DNA of 64,000 bases from NCBI RefSeq assembly GCF_030848805.1, contig NC_092363.1, forward strand, positions 20,368,600-20,432,599. The letters run 5' to 3'. The notes beneath the pieces were generated by a model. The model did not search any database. It was not told where the DNA came from and was given only the letters and a program-made list of their open reading frames with translations. Position numbers and translations under genes: made by a program. Source of the stretch: Temnothorax longispinosus (Eukaryota; Arthropoda; Insecta; Hymenoptera; Formicidae). Positions 13,671 to 25,706 of this stretch are shown here, piece by piece (the first letter of the stretch is position 1; every line of letters starts with the position of its first letter).

Positions 13671-15516
13671 GTAAGTCATTGAAATACAAAGATAAGAGAG
13701 CATAACATTTTAAGTGTCAAAAACTGAAAACTAAACTCCGGAAAAAATTAAATAATCAGAGAAATTATTTTAAAACTCTTAAAAGAATTTAAAGAATAAG
13801 ATAGCACGTTCTTTCAAATTTTTGGAGGTTTTCTCTACAAAGTTTTAATTAATAATAATAATTACAAAGAATTTAGCGACATTGTTTGTATATTAAATAA
13901 TTAATAGTAATAATTGATCCTTGTAATATATTTCTATAGGCGAAAAAGCATAAGCGGCAATTGGAAATCGAACACCGGATCAGCTATGCTGGAACAGCTT
14001 TCCGTGAGCGAGCGACATCGCACATGGGTCGATCATGTGGCACAATTATTTGGAGGATTGGATATCTGCGCGATTGAATTGCTGGTGGGCAAGGACGGCC
14101 GGGAGCACATTATCGAGGTCAACGACAGCGCGTTATCCTTAATGGGTGACTCTCAGGAAGAGGATCGACGTCACATCGCGGATTTGGTCACCGCGAAGAT
14201 GCAGGTGCGTGGAAATCGTGAGCGATTACGCGATTGGGATCTATCCATCAATTAAAATATCCGATCCGCAGGTTTACTGTCGACCTCCGAGCATGTTGAC
14301 GAAGACCGCCTCGCGGGGTTCAATGTCGAGTTCTAGTCAGGTGGGCAGTCCGGTAGAAGATCGAACTGCACCTCCAACTGTACCTCCAACTGTACCCTTG
14401 GGATCCCACGGAAGTATAGGCTCTATGGCCAGTATAGGAAGCTTAGGTTCCGTAGGTTCTATCGTACCGATGACGAGCGATGTCACCGCCTCAGATAGTC
14501 ATCATCAGTTGCAACGGCGTGATTCTCAAGGTATATACTTATATCTTTTTGCAACTTCTCAGAAATAATGTGAATGAAATGTTCGGATTCACAATATAAA
14601 TTTGATGGAAGAAATGGAACTCGAATTGGCGCCCCTGATCTGTCGTGATTCGAAGTGGTCTCGAATCGATAGATTCAGCCTTCGCTAAAACGCTGTAGCG
14701 ATTGTCTCCACTTCCTGATCTCTCAGGGAGAATCAGATGGGAATCGTGACTTCTGGCTATCGTGTGAAGCAATCTACGCACGTGAAAGAATATTGCTTGC
14801 CCTCCGAAATAGGCATCACAATAATCTAGGTGACATGTGTGATATGTCTAACTCGATGTAAATAGAAATAATAGCGAATTTAAATAGCTAATTACGAGTT
14901 AATTGTAATTGTAATGTAATCGAAATTGATATATTGCAACAAAATCTGATTAATTAAAAATATAAAAGTTTTCCAAATAGCACATTCGCGTTTATTCTAT
15001 TTCATGAGAGAAGTGGTATAAAAGCAAAACTGTTAAAGATGAATATTATTAATAAACTATTATATGTGTTAAGATTTCGAATGCACAGCTCGAATATTTC
15101 TTATTTCAAAATCACATTAAAAATTGGAATGTTTATTCTGCGATTTTTAACCGGAAATACTGCGCATTAAGATACGTAATAAGATTGTATACCTCTAAAT
15201 CAATCAATTGGAAAATATTTGTTTTGTTTTTTATATCCTTCACGTAAATATCAAATACTTTATTCTCTATCGAGTGCCGTTTTATATGTTAAGACACGTT
15301 TATTTGACATAAAATTTCATACTTTCAATTCTCGTAGCTTCTCAATCAAGCACGGTAAGCAGCGCGCCGTCCGTCGGGCGACGCACGGAAGAACCACCGA
15401 TATCCAGAGTGCCGTTCCATCGACAAGGCAGCCAGTCGCAGGCCCAGGGTGAAGACACCGAGGACACGATGAAGAATCTGCGAAAGACATTTGCAGGCAT
15501 CTTTGGGGACATGTAG
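13465..15516 (+). CDS. Syn: Synapsin, 3' part of gene (four exons)
   Basis: Synapsin is a synaptic-vesicle phosphoprotein that tethers vesicles to the actin network and binds ATP through an ATP-grasp fold. The coding exons are 13465-13670, 13940-14204, 14272-14530 and 15338-15516, all with GT/AG borders and matching phases. The first two encode the C-terminal half of domain C, including YPVVVKLGHAHSGTGKAR (ATP-binding lysine and glycine-rich loop), RKSISGNWKSNTGSAMLEQL and the HIIEVND metal/ATP-site motif. The third is a Ser/Gly/Pro-rich linker ending in QRRDSQ, matching the downstream PKA-type site of insect synapsins. The last ends in MKNLRKTFAGIFGDM, which is domain E (vertebrate synapsins end in a similar LRKSFASLFSD). 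The 5' exons are outside the recognised part of the window. A possible polyadenylation signal is at 16239. Confidence 0.95.
13940..14204 (+). CDS. Syn: Synapsin exon: ATP-grasp core, part 2
   Basis: The acceptor is TTCTATAG. The first G completes the split Met codon, followed by RKSISGNWKSNTG. The exon ends ...DLVTAKMQ before GTGCGT in phase 0. It includes the conserved IIEVND catalytic-site motif and QEEDRRHIADL, the end of domain C. Confidence 0.93.
14272..14530 (+). CDS. Syn: Synapsin exon: Ser/Gly/Pro-rich linker with RRDS site
   Basis: The acceptor is GATCCGCAG. The exon encodes VYCRPPSML, then a low-complexity linker with TVPP repeats and a GS(I/M/L/V)GS-type run, and finishes QLQRRDSQ plus one base before GTATAT. 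If the intron is retained, the frame runs a further dozen codons to a stop at 14566-14568, giving a shortened protein without domain E. Confidence 0.88.
15338..15516 (+). CDS. Syn: Synapsin terminal exon: domain E
   Basis: The acceptor is TTCTCGTAG and phase 1 fits the donor at 14531. It codes for ASQSSTVSS... and ends with the conserved amphipathic LRKTFAGIFGDM before TAG at 15514. The frame stays open for 65 further codons after this stop (see findings). Confidence 0.9.
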
Positions 15517-15593
15517 GCCACAAGAATAGGCCGACGTAGCGAGAGTGTAGACGTCGGCCACTCTCGCGATGAGGTAGCTAATGATAATAAGCC

Positions 15594-15660
15594 GGCAACC
15601 TCATCGGCAACCTCGTCGGCAACCTCGTCGGCAATCTCATCGGCAACCTCGTCGGCAACA
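15594..15660. repeat. 12-bp minisatellite downstream of synapsin stop
   Basis: About five and a half tandem copies of GCAACCTCGTCG with scattered C/T and G/A changes. The unit length is a multiple of three, so the synapsin reading frame passes through it without a stop as Ala-Thr-Ser-Ser repeats. Confidence 0.9.
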
Positions 15661-16238
15661 GTAAAACGAACTCACGAAATTCTCCGACGATCGCTAAGCA
15701 TGTTCCACGACTGAAGCGCATCATGCTCGACGCGCCAATCATGCGGAAGTTGACGCGGAGCATGTAGATATCTATATATTTGCAGATTGTCATAGAAAAC
15801 TCGCGAAACTGCATGCCACGCGAATGCACTAACTATTTAAGTTTAATAGAAAGTTATCGGAAAATGAAGGCTTTTCTTAATTAAAGTGTTAAAAGTACAA
15901 ATAGATCGAATCACATGATTTAGGATGCTAAAGCAACTCTCTGGCGTACTTGCTTCAAATTCCTTTAAAGCCCTGGACCTGGGCTTGGTCTACTTGCATT
16001 TTTAGCGCTTCAATTATGAAATTCAATCGGAGGCAAAGCGGAGAACAAGCCGGTAATGATTATTAATCAGGAAAAAAACCTGAAAAACGAAGATTTTCTC
16101 TTTAAACAATTTAATAAGCTAACGCGTTATATAGTAGCGAGGTAGGTACTGTATATTGAAAACATCATGATCATGTGTATGTATACATTGGAGAGTAAAG
16201 TAGGTTCTATATAATCCGTGTACACTGCAGGCGAATGA

Positions 16239-16244
16239 AATAAA
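16239..16244 (+). terminator. Candidate polyadenylation signal for synapsin
   Basis: AATAAA, about 720 bases after the synapsin stop codon. It is the first clear canonical hexamer I noticed on this strand; there is no transcript evidence. Confidence 0.35.
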
Positions 16245-16361
16245 AGTTAGGCAAGTTCGGTCGAAGAAGATGGCAACTCATTTAATGTCAGCTTGATGTC
16301 AGTTGATTGCTACCGCGATATCCAGTGAAATGTTTGCGTCAACAATAAGCGCGCTTTCTCA

Positions 16362-16371
16362 CTATATAAAA
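16362..16371 (+). promoter_or_regulatory. TATA-box-like sequence
   Basis: CTATATAAAAGCAGG is a strong TATA-box match followed by moderately GC-rich DNA. No convincing ORF follows, so it could serve a noncoding transcript or be chance. Confidence 0.25.
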
Positions 16372-17114
16372 GCAGGAATCGCTCCGTAGGCCCCTGGCAT
16401 CTCCTCAACCGGTTTTACTTCGAGCATCCACTTTTAGGCTTAACGTTCGGATCGTCGTGTGTCATATTGTCATTAAGGGAAAAGGCATTGCGAGATATAA
16501 ATTAAGGCAGGCAATGGGCGTCTTTTGGGCGATCTCGCAGTGTTTGTAAAAATATTCGTACGCCTATGTCATTCGAGTTAATCGAAGACGATAAAAAAAG
16601 AGGAGATTCGGGCATTATTCTGAACATTTGGCTAACCGAGACTGCAAGCGGTCGTTTGGTTTCATCTAGGACTACAAAAGTCGGGAGGACGTATATGTAA
16701 TTGTCTCTATTATTAAGCGCACAAGTAGTTGTTAAGATAACCAAGGGATGGGCGAAATTTTTTCGAAATCGCGAAACGTCGAGTTTTTCCAGATCCAAAT
16801 CCAGATCCGCGAATTCTTTATCTGACGATAAAGAATATATCGATGAATCAATTCGCGGCACACTAATAAATTTTTAACGAGAATATCTAGCGTGTATAGA
16901 TTTCCTAATAATGATAAAAATTTATCGCGCATCCTGAAAGTGGCGACATTTTCTTTTCCTAAATTTTCGCACGTCGCGGGTTGTCATTATAGGGCTGCAC
17001 AGGGTGACCACGCCGTCGATGGAAAATTCATGAAAATTTGGTCGCTGGGTTTTTAGCAATAAGAAAACTCTATATAGGAAACATCCTATAAAGGATGTGG
17101 ATGTTAACAAAGAG

Positions 17115-17298
17115 GGAACGAAAATAAACGGTCGAATAGATTGAAAATCCGGAATCGTATAAGCGATGGATCTTGGTGCGAGAAACGAAAATAAACGGTC
17201 GAATAGATCGAAAATCCGGAATCGTATAAGCGGTGGATCTTTGGCGCGAGGAAAGCAAACGGAATATCGAAATAGAATAGATTGAAAATCCGGCATGT
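17115..17298. repeat. Tandem repeat, about 68-bp unit
   Basis: Two nearly identical copies (17115-17183 and 17184-about 17252) of a unit beginning ACGAAAATAAACGGTCGAAT and containing GAAAATCCGGAATCGTATAA, then a third degenerate, truncated copy to 17298. The overlapping minus-strand ORFs are by-products of this repetition. Confidence 0.85.
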
Positions 17299-20200
17299 GA
17301 TTGTGCAACGCGAGACAGAATATTATCTCGATATTCTCGATACATAGATCTGCAAATATATACATATACGCATTTGTGTGTGTAAACAGGCTGAACGTAA
17401 TACCGTCGAGGTATACCAGTTAAGCATAATTAAAACTATGCGGAGTACAGTACGAAGAAAAGGCAGTTTTCATTGAATGATCGCAGATTTATCTTAATAA
17501 AATAAGACTAAAGAAGAGATCACAAGAGAGACAATCGACCGTGGTTTCAGCTCTGAAGAGAGGATAGATTACGCAACATTACGCAATAATTATTGCGAAT
17601 TGAAATTCTGCTGACGCAAGCAGTTGCCAAATGTGATAAAACATTTGAGAAATATTAATTAATATGTAATCAGTTGATAGAGATAAAAAGGAGGACGTAA
17701 ATTTAAATGACTGACGAGGAGGGCGATTTATTTGAAAGTATAATCTTATTTGAAGCGCTGACGATATAAATCGATCAAGTCATTAGTTATGTAAAATAAA
17801 TAAGTAAATAAATAAATAAATTTAAAGTTATTATTGTGTCATGATGAAAAGAAATTAAATACGATTAATATGAAATTTAACAGTGATAGAGCAGAAAAAT
17901 TCATACGTAATCTGAAAATTCGCAATATAAAAAGTAAAATGTCTAAATTTTCTAAACAAAACTCTGGGTTTAAATTTTTCGAAATTAGACGGATTCTGTT
18001 TAGCTTTCGAAAGAACCCGTTTAGCGCCATCGATATTTTTTTTTATATTCTCAGCGCTTCATTTAGAAAACTCTATGTAACGAAAATCTGACATTACACG
18101 ATTTCGTCGTATCTCTTTCGCGGTTTTCTAACTGCATAAGTAATAAGTAACTGACAGTTTGATTTTCATGTGCCTTGACACTAAAGTGTCCTTCGTATCA
18201 CGTTTTTCATGATATCAGAAGACAATTGAAAAATGTAGAGGATAAAAATAATTTTCGGGAGACGTAAGTTACAATGACGTTGGTAAATTTCTGCGACAAG
18301 CAGAATGAAGTAGGTATTTTGAGCAGACATTGCACTTTACCACGTGATACTTTTGACTCGTTTGTACTTTTTATAAAGCTCGATCTCATTGCATTTGTAC
18401 ATTCGCTGAGACACACTGTTTCTTCATTGATGTTCACCGCGGCGGAGAAGTGTGCGTACCGTCCAAGCTTACATTCGTTACAACATGAACGCAGTATCGA
18501 GATGCAAGAACACGTTACATAAAAGTAAGTTCTTGTGTATATCATAATTTTCATCGGGATTCTAACAATCGCGATCCTAGAAATTTTCAATTCTGCAATA
18601 CATAACGGTAGATTGTCTTCCATACGTTGCGAACCGAATTATTTCTGCAGCGAATCTCGTACAAGTGAAACAGATGTCTTAGCTCCTAACATTCTTCTTT
18701 TAAATAGTTTGACGTAGTTATATTTCTGTAAACATAATTGTGAATCCTTGGAAATATCTAAATGTAATTCGTACATTAGAAGTCTCTTTTTCATTTTTCT
18801 CGCACTGGAAAAATTATTTCGCGTTCAGCGAGTCTTGTGATTAGGAAAAAAAAAATTGCGCGATTAAGGGTCAAACAGGGACGCAAAGATTGCACGAAAG
18901 ATTTAACAGTTTGACGCACACAAAACAGATGTTCAATTCCATTTTCAGAGCTGACGCCACGGTACGGAGAAGAGCAATCAAACAATCATAATCACGTCAC
19001 TGCGCGGAGGTCAATCGATCAGCGCTAAATGCGTATAGACGCGGTTACAGGTTGAAGAATATCTCAGGGGTGCGAGTCTAGGCACTAGATAAAAAGTAGG
19101 AGCTAGATGCGGCAGCGTATGATTATGCGATGCAGCCTAGTCAAATCACTGATGCCGATTGCAATTGATGGCAGAACGGATAGAGTTAGGGTTCGCTTGT
19201 TCGGAGAAATCCTTGTAACTGTGATCTTCGGGATTGTCTGTAGGAAGGAGAATTTTGCGTCCGTATTTCGTTCGGCTGATCGCTTTTCTTAGTAAATTTT
19301 TATACGCATAATTAATGAGTCTCTTCAATTATTTTCAATGTTTTTCGATCTTCGAAAATCTTATTTCGCAGCGTTGAAAGATCTTGAAGAAAATTTTCAA
19401 AGACTTGTCAGATGCTATACCACTATATTTAAACATCAGTCATTATCAAGTCTTAGATAAAGTTTAGAAAAAATTATAATTATGTGATATATTTTCATAA
19501 AAATGAAAATATATTGTTTGATCAGTAGCGTTTGCTAATACTGATAGCTCAATTATTAAAAATATTTTAGTAACTTAATTATATTAAATTAATTTAAAGC
19601 AAATTTTTTTATTTGCAACATATCATTTGATATTACGCTTAAATATAAATACAAAACTGTAAACTCAATATGCAACTGTCGCAAAACGATCGTTCGAACA
19701 ATTGCAACGTTGATCTTGATTAAATAGCGATACAGCGTCGTGCATTTTGTTGCTTGGATCATAACTTATCAGAGCGTTATATACAGTGGCGTTTAGTTAC
19801 GGTGACCGTGTGGTGTCGTGAGCAGCAGTATTTTCATTTTCATTTCGAATGCACCGATTGCACCGTAGTTCAAGTAATAACGCACCAGCAATATCCGTAG
19901 ATTAGCACGGTAACCATCTTCAACTCTTTAGGATACTCCTCGTGTAGCTGTGTATACGTGACCACAGTACGAACAGTGAAAATACCGATAATAAATAGCG
20001 TTTTCCATCACTGCGAGCATAAAGTCGGTCTCATTGATCTCGCGTTACAATATATATGTGTGTGTGCATATACAGCACGCATACTATACTTCATATAAAA
20101 TCGCCTTAATGGGAATTCACCGTAATTTAATTTCTAATCATCTTTCAGAGATGGCATTTATCTACGTTTGACGTCATTTCTGTTTTTAGGATCGCAAGTC

Positions 20201-21843
20201 CTAAAAGTATTGTGACTATATCAGAACCTGTTAGATAACGCGAGATCCTTCGTTTAACCTGCGAGATTTATAAAAATACTATTACGAAGTAATTCGTATT
20301 GTAAGTGTAACGATAAACGGAGGACGTCACTATACCGATACTGTAGTAAATTAGAGATTTCCATAATATCGATCGTTGTGAATATAACGAGATGCAATTA
20401 TGGACGATTTAGCATCGCAAATCGTTCGCAATTGCAAGCCCATGTTCCCTCTTTCGTCCAAGAGGGAGCGCGAGCTTACTGAAAAAGCAGAAACAAGTTT
20501 CGTAATAGTGTAATCTCCATATACTCTCGACGATTACTTTGATTATCGCGAGAGGATCGGGCAATAAGTTATGGATTCGCGCATGTTTCATGCCTTTAGA
20601 TTACGCTCATATATATACATATATATCCTTCACTGTGCTTTCTGAGCATTCGTCACTGTACATCGAGGAGAAATCTCTTACGTACATATCATCTTGGTGG
20701 TACAATCGCTGAGCTTCAGTGCCTCCTTTCTTTCTCTTCCGTTTGCTTTAGATCAAAGATCAACAGTAGTGGCATGGGGTCGTTACAATACCTAGCATTA
20801 TCCTCTTTACTCTTTCTCTTCTATAACAAAAGTGATAGAATAGTTAGATATATATTAAATCTATACGTGTGTTATTACGAATTACACAACATGTGGTGTC
20901 TTAAGATTAACAAAAATGTCTCTGCTAATTGTCTGCTAATTGTTAAGATCGTTCTTATAACGTTAATTAGAAAGCTACTTCAACTGACGTTTATGAGAAC
21001 TGGTTCTCATACTAATGTCGCACAAGACTCTATGCAACTACTGCACAGTTAAAATTTAAAATTAAGCAATCGGATTGTTACATTTCGAAAACGCGAAAAT
21101 CTCGACATAGAAGAAATAGAGAAGTTGTGTTATCTTCTTGAATTTGGTAGCATTACGTAGCTATTTTCCGGAACGTACTCGATAAACGATTAATCATGGC
21201 CGCGCAAAACACCAAAATTTTTAACTTTATAAGTGATTGACAACGAAAACGGCAAGAAGCGCATTTTCAGCGGTTGTACGCTTTTATTTCGCATCTGCAG
21301 AGCTGTGGTAGGCCAATAGGATAAAGTACGCATCATCGATTTACCCCCGATTACACGACGGGCTCGTCTCTCGATAATACTCAATGCGTATTTCTGTGTG
21401 TAACGAATTTAATGTTAAAGTCGGATGGTAACTCGAGGCGCGAAAAGTGATGATAATAGCGACCAAGTAATAGGCGTGTACATAGGCGCGACGAATATAT
21501 ATACATCGCAGCCTAGTACTGTGCGTTACCTCCTTGATTTCAATGCGTGCTAGCCCAGTATGTAGTGACGAGTTCTACAAGTATGACGACATCCAATCAC
21601 ATACATCGTACACATACACACATACACAAAAAAAATTTAATCGTATCGTAACGCTATATAAGTAACATTACTGTACGGTATAATGTCAATGTTATTTAAT
21701 CCGTTATCATTAATAGTCATTATTGTTAAGAGACCTGAAGGCCAAACTTCAGGAGGCCGTGACTCGACCTCGAGCAGCAGTGCCATTAATGAGCATTTAT
21801 GAGATGACAATGATAATTAAAGTTAGCCTATCGTACCAGTAGC

Positions 21844-21976
21844 CCTATTCTGTAACTCTAACGACAATATCGTTATCGTTGTATTGTCGTTGCGCAGCTT
21901 TTTTGTCTCATGTAGTCTACCTGCGCAACGACAACACGACAATAACGACACTGCCGTTAAGAGTTACAGAATCAGG
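21844..21976. mobile_element. MITE with terminal inverted repeats
   Basis: Ends read CCTATTCTGTAACTCTAACG and its near reverse complement, and the interior TTGTCGTTGCGCAG is also mirrored. Length is about 133 bp and there is no coding capacity. Confidence 0.7.
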
Positions 21977-22294
21977 ATACAGAGTACAGAAAAGCAAAAT
22001 ATATTAAGGATATTTATCGCTCTAAGATTTCAGAAGGATTTCCACACAGGTCTAACTAATTCATGTAGATTCGTTAGGGATCGTAAAAATTAACATAATC
22101 GACGTTGATTATGCATAGAGCGTTGGATTATGCAAAATATAATACACGTATAATCCAAAACAGATACGTAGATTAGTAGACACTCGACGAAAGGGCGGCC
22201 ATGCTCGTCGCGCTTTCTCGAGCGAAACGCTTGCCGGATATACCGAACACGTTGATCATGCTCCCAAAGAGAGGAAGGGAGAATCGAAATGTGA

Positions 22295-22480
22295 CGCTTC
22301 GATGACCACGAACGGACCACCCACGCGGGAGAAAGGGTTGAATCGAGGTCCATGATCGACTCGTTGGCCGCCACGTGCTCGAAAACCGCCGTGACTTTCG
22401 AATTGGCTGACATTCACGCGGCGGCCGACGTTTCGACGAACCTTGAATCGAGGCTGAATACCAACGGTGATGACTTCTGA
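22295..22480 (+). CDS. Unrecognised ORF in a GC-rich patch (doubtful)
   Basis: A 61-codon frame follows an in-frame TGA at 22292 and ends TGA at 22478. Read from the internal ATG at 22352 it gives a 42-residue product, starting MIDSLAATC and ending NTNGDDF. Composition is rich in acidic residues and unlike random AT-rich intergenic DNA, but no family is recognised. Other frames on both strands in this patch are also open, including a 5' overlapping plus frame ending at 22354, so a frameshifted gene remnant or a UTR is equally possible. Confidence 0.2.
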   Translation, partial: RFDDHERTTHAGERVESRSMIDSLAATCSKTAVTFELADIHAAADVSTNLESRLNTNGDDF

Positions 22481-25400
22481 CATTACTGCGTGCGAAGTGC
22501 GTGCGATTCAATCGTCGTGAGAAAAAAAAAGAAATGATAGAGTTGTAATGGATGATGAGTACGAGCGGATGATTCGTTACGGATTGCGGTGATCTCGAGC
22601 GTAATAGAAGATAAATGCAAGGTGTGGCTGTTCTGAGGGTCCGAATGAATGGCGGCCTTTTTGATATCTGTTCCAATTACAGAACTTTAATATGCTTGTA
22701 TTTATTAAATATCATTTTGAAATAGATTCGATAACGTCGCTGTTATTTTAGATTTTATGGTTTACTGCAACTTGCATACTTTCCATCAAACGGATTAGAT
22801 TTAATTGCATCGAAGGTCAGTTAGGTAATTTAAAAAAATAAAAGATAAATATCTTTACATAATTTATCCGAAATTCAGATTAATGAATTCCCATCTTATG
22901 AAATAGTAAGATTTGATCGGACTTCTCATTTGATAATTTCCGCGATGATTAATTTGGAATAAAAGATTGAAAAGTTAACTGCGACTACGAAGGTCAGCTC
23001 CCTGATCTCAAGAGCAAGATCAATGTATGTAAGAAAATTTAGATCGGTAAGAGTGTAGTCTAAGAGAGAGGAATCGCGAACGACGCGGCGCGTTTCCTTT
23101 TAACGATAAACTTATAACGGCACTTGAGTTCATAAGCGTAGTTTTAGTAGTTCACTAAGAGGACAACGAATCAACAGCGCGAATGCGTGTCCTGAACGGT
23201 GGAAACGGGTGGAAACGAACGGAATAGAAGAAAGAAATCGTAAGACGGATTATATAGAGCAACGTCCGTGTAGTACGTCGCGCGCGCCCGTAGATTAGCG
23301 CGCGTTAAAATTATCTTATAGTACGATGAAAATCTGTATAAGTAAGTAGCTTTGCCCCGCTAAACGCGATGGGGAAGGAATTAGATCACACACATAAAAT
23401 GCGAGTTCTATCTGTCATCATTAATTACTAAGGATTATTATCAGAGTTTGACGAAGCTCTAAGATAAAACGAGTAAAATGTAAGAATACAAATTTATAGC
23501 CTCTAGTGAGTACGCAAAGAAGTGTAGTACAATATTAACGAGAACGTGTATAAAAATATATAAAGAGTATATAAATATATATAAATATATATAAATATAT
23601 AAAGACAAATATATATATAAATGCAAACGCATATATAAATACAAATATGTAATTATTCCTATGATATGCAACGTTAATAGTTAGGTGCACGTCGAGATGA
23701 TCGTTGCGATATCGTGTATTTATCGCTCGATCAAAGATTGATGGCGGAAATATCATCACTTAAATATCTTGAAAATGTGAAGCGTGAATCAGTTACGCCG
23801 ATAAAAATTTAAATATACTATTCGTTTGAAAATTCGATCGATTTAAGCAACTTCTATTAGCGAAAGAGCGAAAAGTGCGATGAGCAGCGAGCATCAACGT
23901 TCAGTGATCGTCAAGATCTTTTTCGCAATACGAGATAAAATGTAGAAGTAGAGAGTAGATCATTTTCGGGACGAGATACCTCAGTCGAAGCATGCTGTTT
24001 TTCGCCTAACATATGCTATATTATACTATATAAAAACGGCGTTTGATGTGAAACATCCGATAAATATCGAAGATCAATTGGGTGAAATTGTCGACTTAAT
24101 TTTGAATTTGGAAGGGCATTGGACTCGTTGTTTTTTGGCGCACTGTATCCATATCTGCGCCTTTTTGTAAAACTTTTGTATTGGTATTTTATATATTATG
24201 ATAAAAATACGAGAAATTTGTATCGTTAAAGTGAAACGCAATATATCCATTAAGATTTCTCGATTGTTAATCACGACTGTGAAATGGTAATCCATTGCGG
24301 CAAGTATTTTTATTTATCATTCATATATAATATTTTTTCAAGAACAACGATTTAATGATACAAATATGGATGAAAACTATGATGAGATTTTTTGTAATAT
24401 TAAAAAAAAAAAACGTTTTATCTATTTCTATATGGTTGACGTATACGGTAACAGTTTCTTAGAATATTCAACGTTTCGATGTGGTTCGTAATTAACCAAA
24501 CAGAAATATTAATATAATAGAACAATAGCAATTAACGCGTCGCAGTTTTTCTGAATAGCAAAAAAGAAAAAAAAACATGAGTGTATAAACCATTACTCAC
24601 CCCCCTTGTTGTCATAACAGGTTATGAAACGATTCCAATATTTCCTAGTCATTATGGTTGTTGTGATAAATCTTACTCTTAAATGTGTTAATACAATAGA
24701 TCGCGACTAATAAATGTCCATTATGTTATATATACATAAATATATATTATATGCGTTACGTTGCCATTGGAGTTACCATTACTAATATATTACCACAATT
24801 AATGTAAAATACTCGTGTAGTAATTAATGCGAGTATCGAAGGATTCTAAAATACCGAAATGTTACAAATATTTATGTGTAATCGTCATGACACTGTGTAC
24901 GCGCAATGTTTTTTCCAACTTATGATTATTAGACAATATGTATAGATGAATCGTTTCGATAATGGAATAAAGAGTAAACGAAACGATATATTAATCATCA
25001 ATATTATGCAGCAATGGTCACAAGCGAAACATCCATAATATGCATTAGATACGGGGCGTTGTGTATTTCGAAGACGCCCCGATGTAGAACCTGTTACATT
25101 ATTATGTTTAACGCAATACGTAAGCTGAACTGTAATAATAAAAACATATATAAGCGTAAAAATCACGTACACGCGTTGTCATTTTCCTTTTACATCCCAA
25201 TGTATCTTTATCAACGTCATATCTCCGTAACATACAAAACATCTAAAGAATTTAAAGAAGTTACATATGAAAATAAACTTTGACTGTTGAGCATCAATTT
25301 TTATTTTCAAATATATGTCTAAAAAGAGCGATTAAACATGTTAATTAATAATTTTTAAAAATAATATAAAGAGAGAGAATAGTGCACACATAGAGAAAAC

Positions 25401-25500
25401 ACGAAAATATTGATTAATATTTAAATCATACATTATATATATTATCATTATTATCAACTTATTAAAGATGTCAAGCAAGCGAGTTTACATGACGTAAAAT

Positions 25501-25706
25501 TTAAAGCAACGATTTGTCGAGTTCTGTGTTGAGAGAACAATTCCTGTACATCCCCGCGCGATTGAGCTCGGCGCTGAAAAAATTGTTTCGGGGATAATAA
25601 GACGTCGGCACTGTATGAATTGTCGGCGCGTACCAGCCATAATCCATAGAAGTTTTCCAATAGCAAGGATGAGGAGGATTGTCTTGACCGTAACCTTTAA
25701 AAATTT
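25501..25706 (-). CDS. PIERCE homologue exon 2 (terminal)
   Basis: The acceptor reads TTTTTTCAG on the minus strand. The first two bases complete a Lys codon, then IFKGYGQDNPPHPCYW and the conserved YYPRNNFFS and YRNCSLNTELDKSLL segments, with TAA at 25503-25501. Confidence 0.88.

Larger units (their letters stand above)
15517..25500. other. Synapsin 3' UTR and intergenic DNA
   Basis: Synapsin 3' UTR probably runs to about 16.25 kb, where AATAAA occurs at 16239-16244. Beyond it the sequence is AT-rich and carries a possible TATA promoter (16362), 68-bp tandem repeats (17115-17298), a MITE (21844-21976), a GC-rich ORF-bearing patch (22150-22500) and simple AT-rich sequence. No conserved gene was recognised. 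Confidence 0.6.

Noticed and set aside
15338..15561. Minus-strand ORFs over the last synapsin exon
   Set aside because: Antisense shadows of the synapsin coding exon, which is firmly identified on the plus strand.
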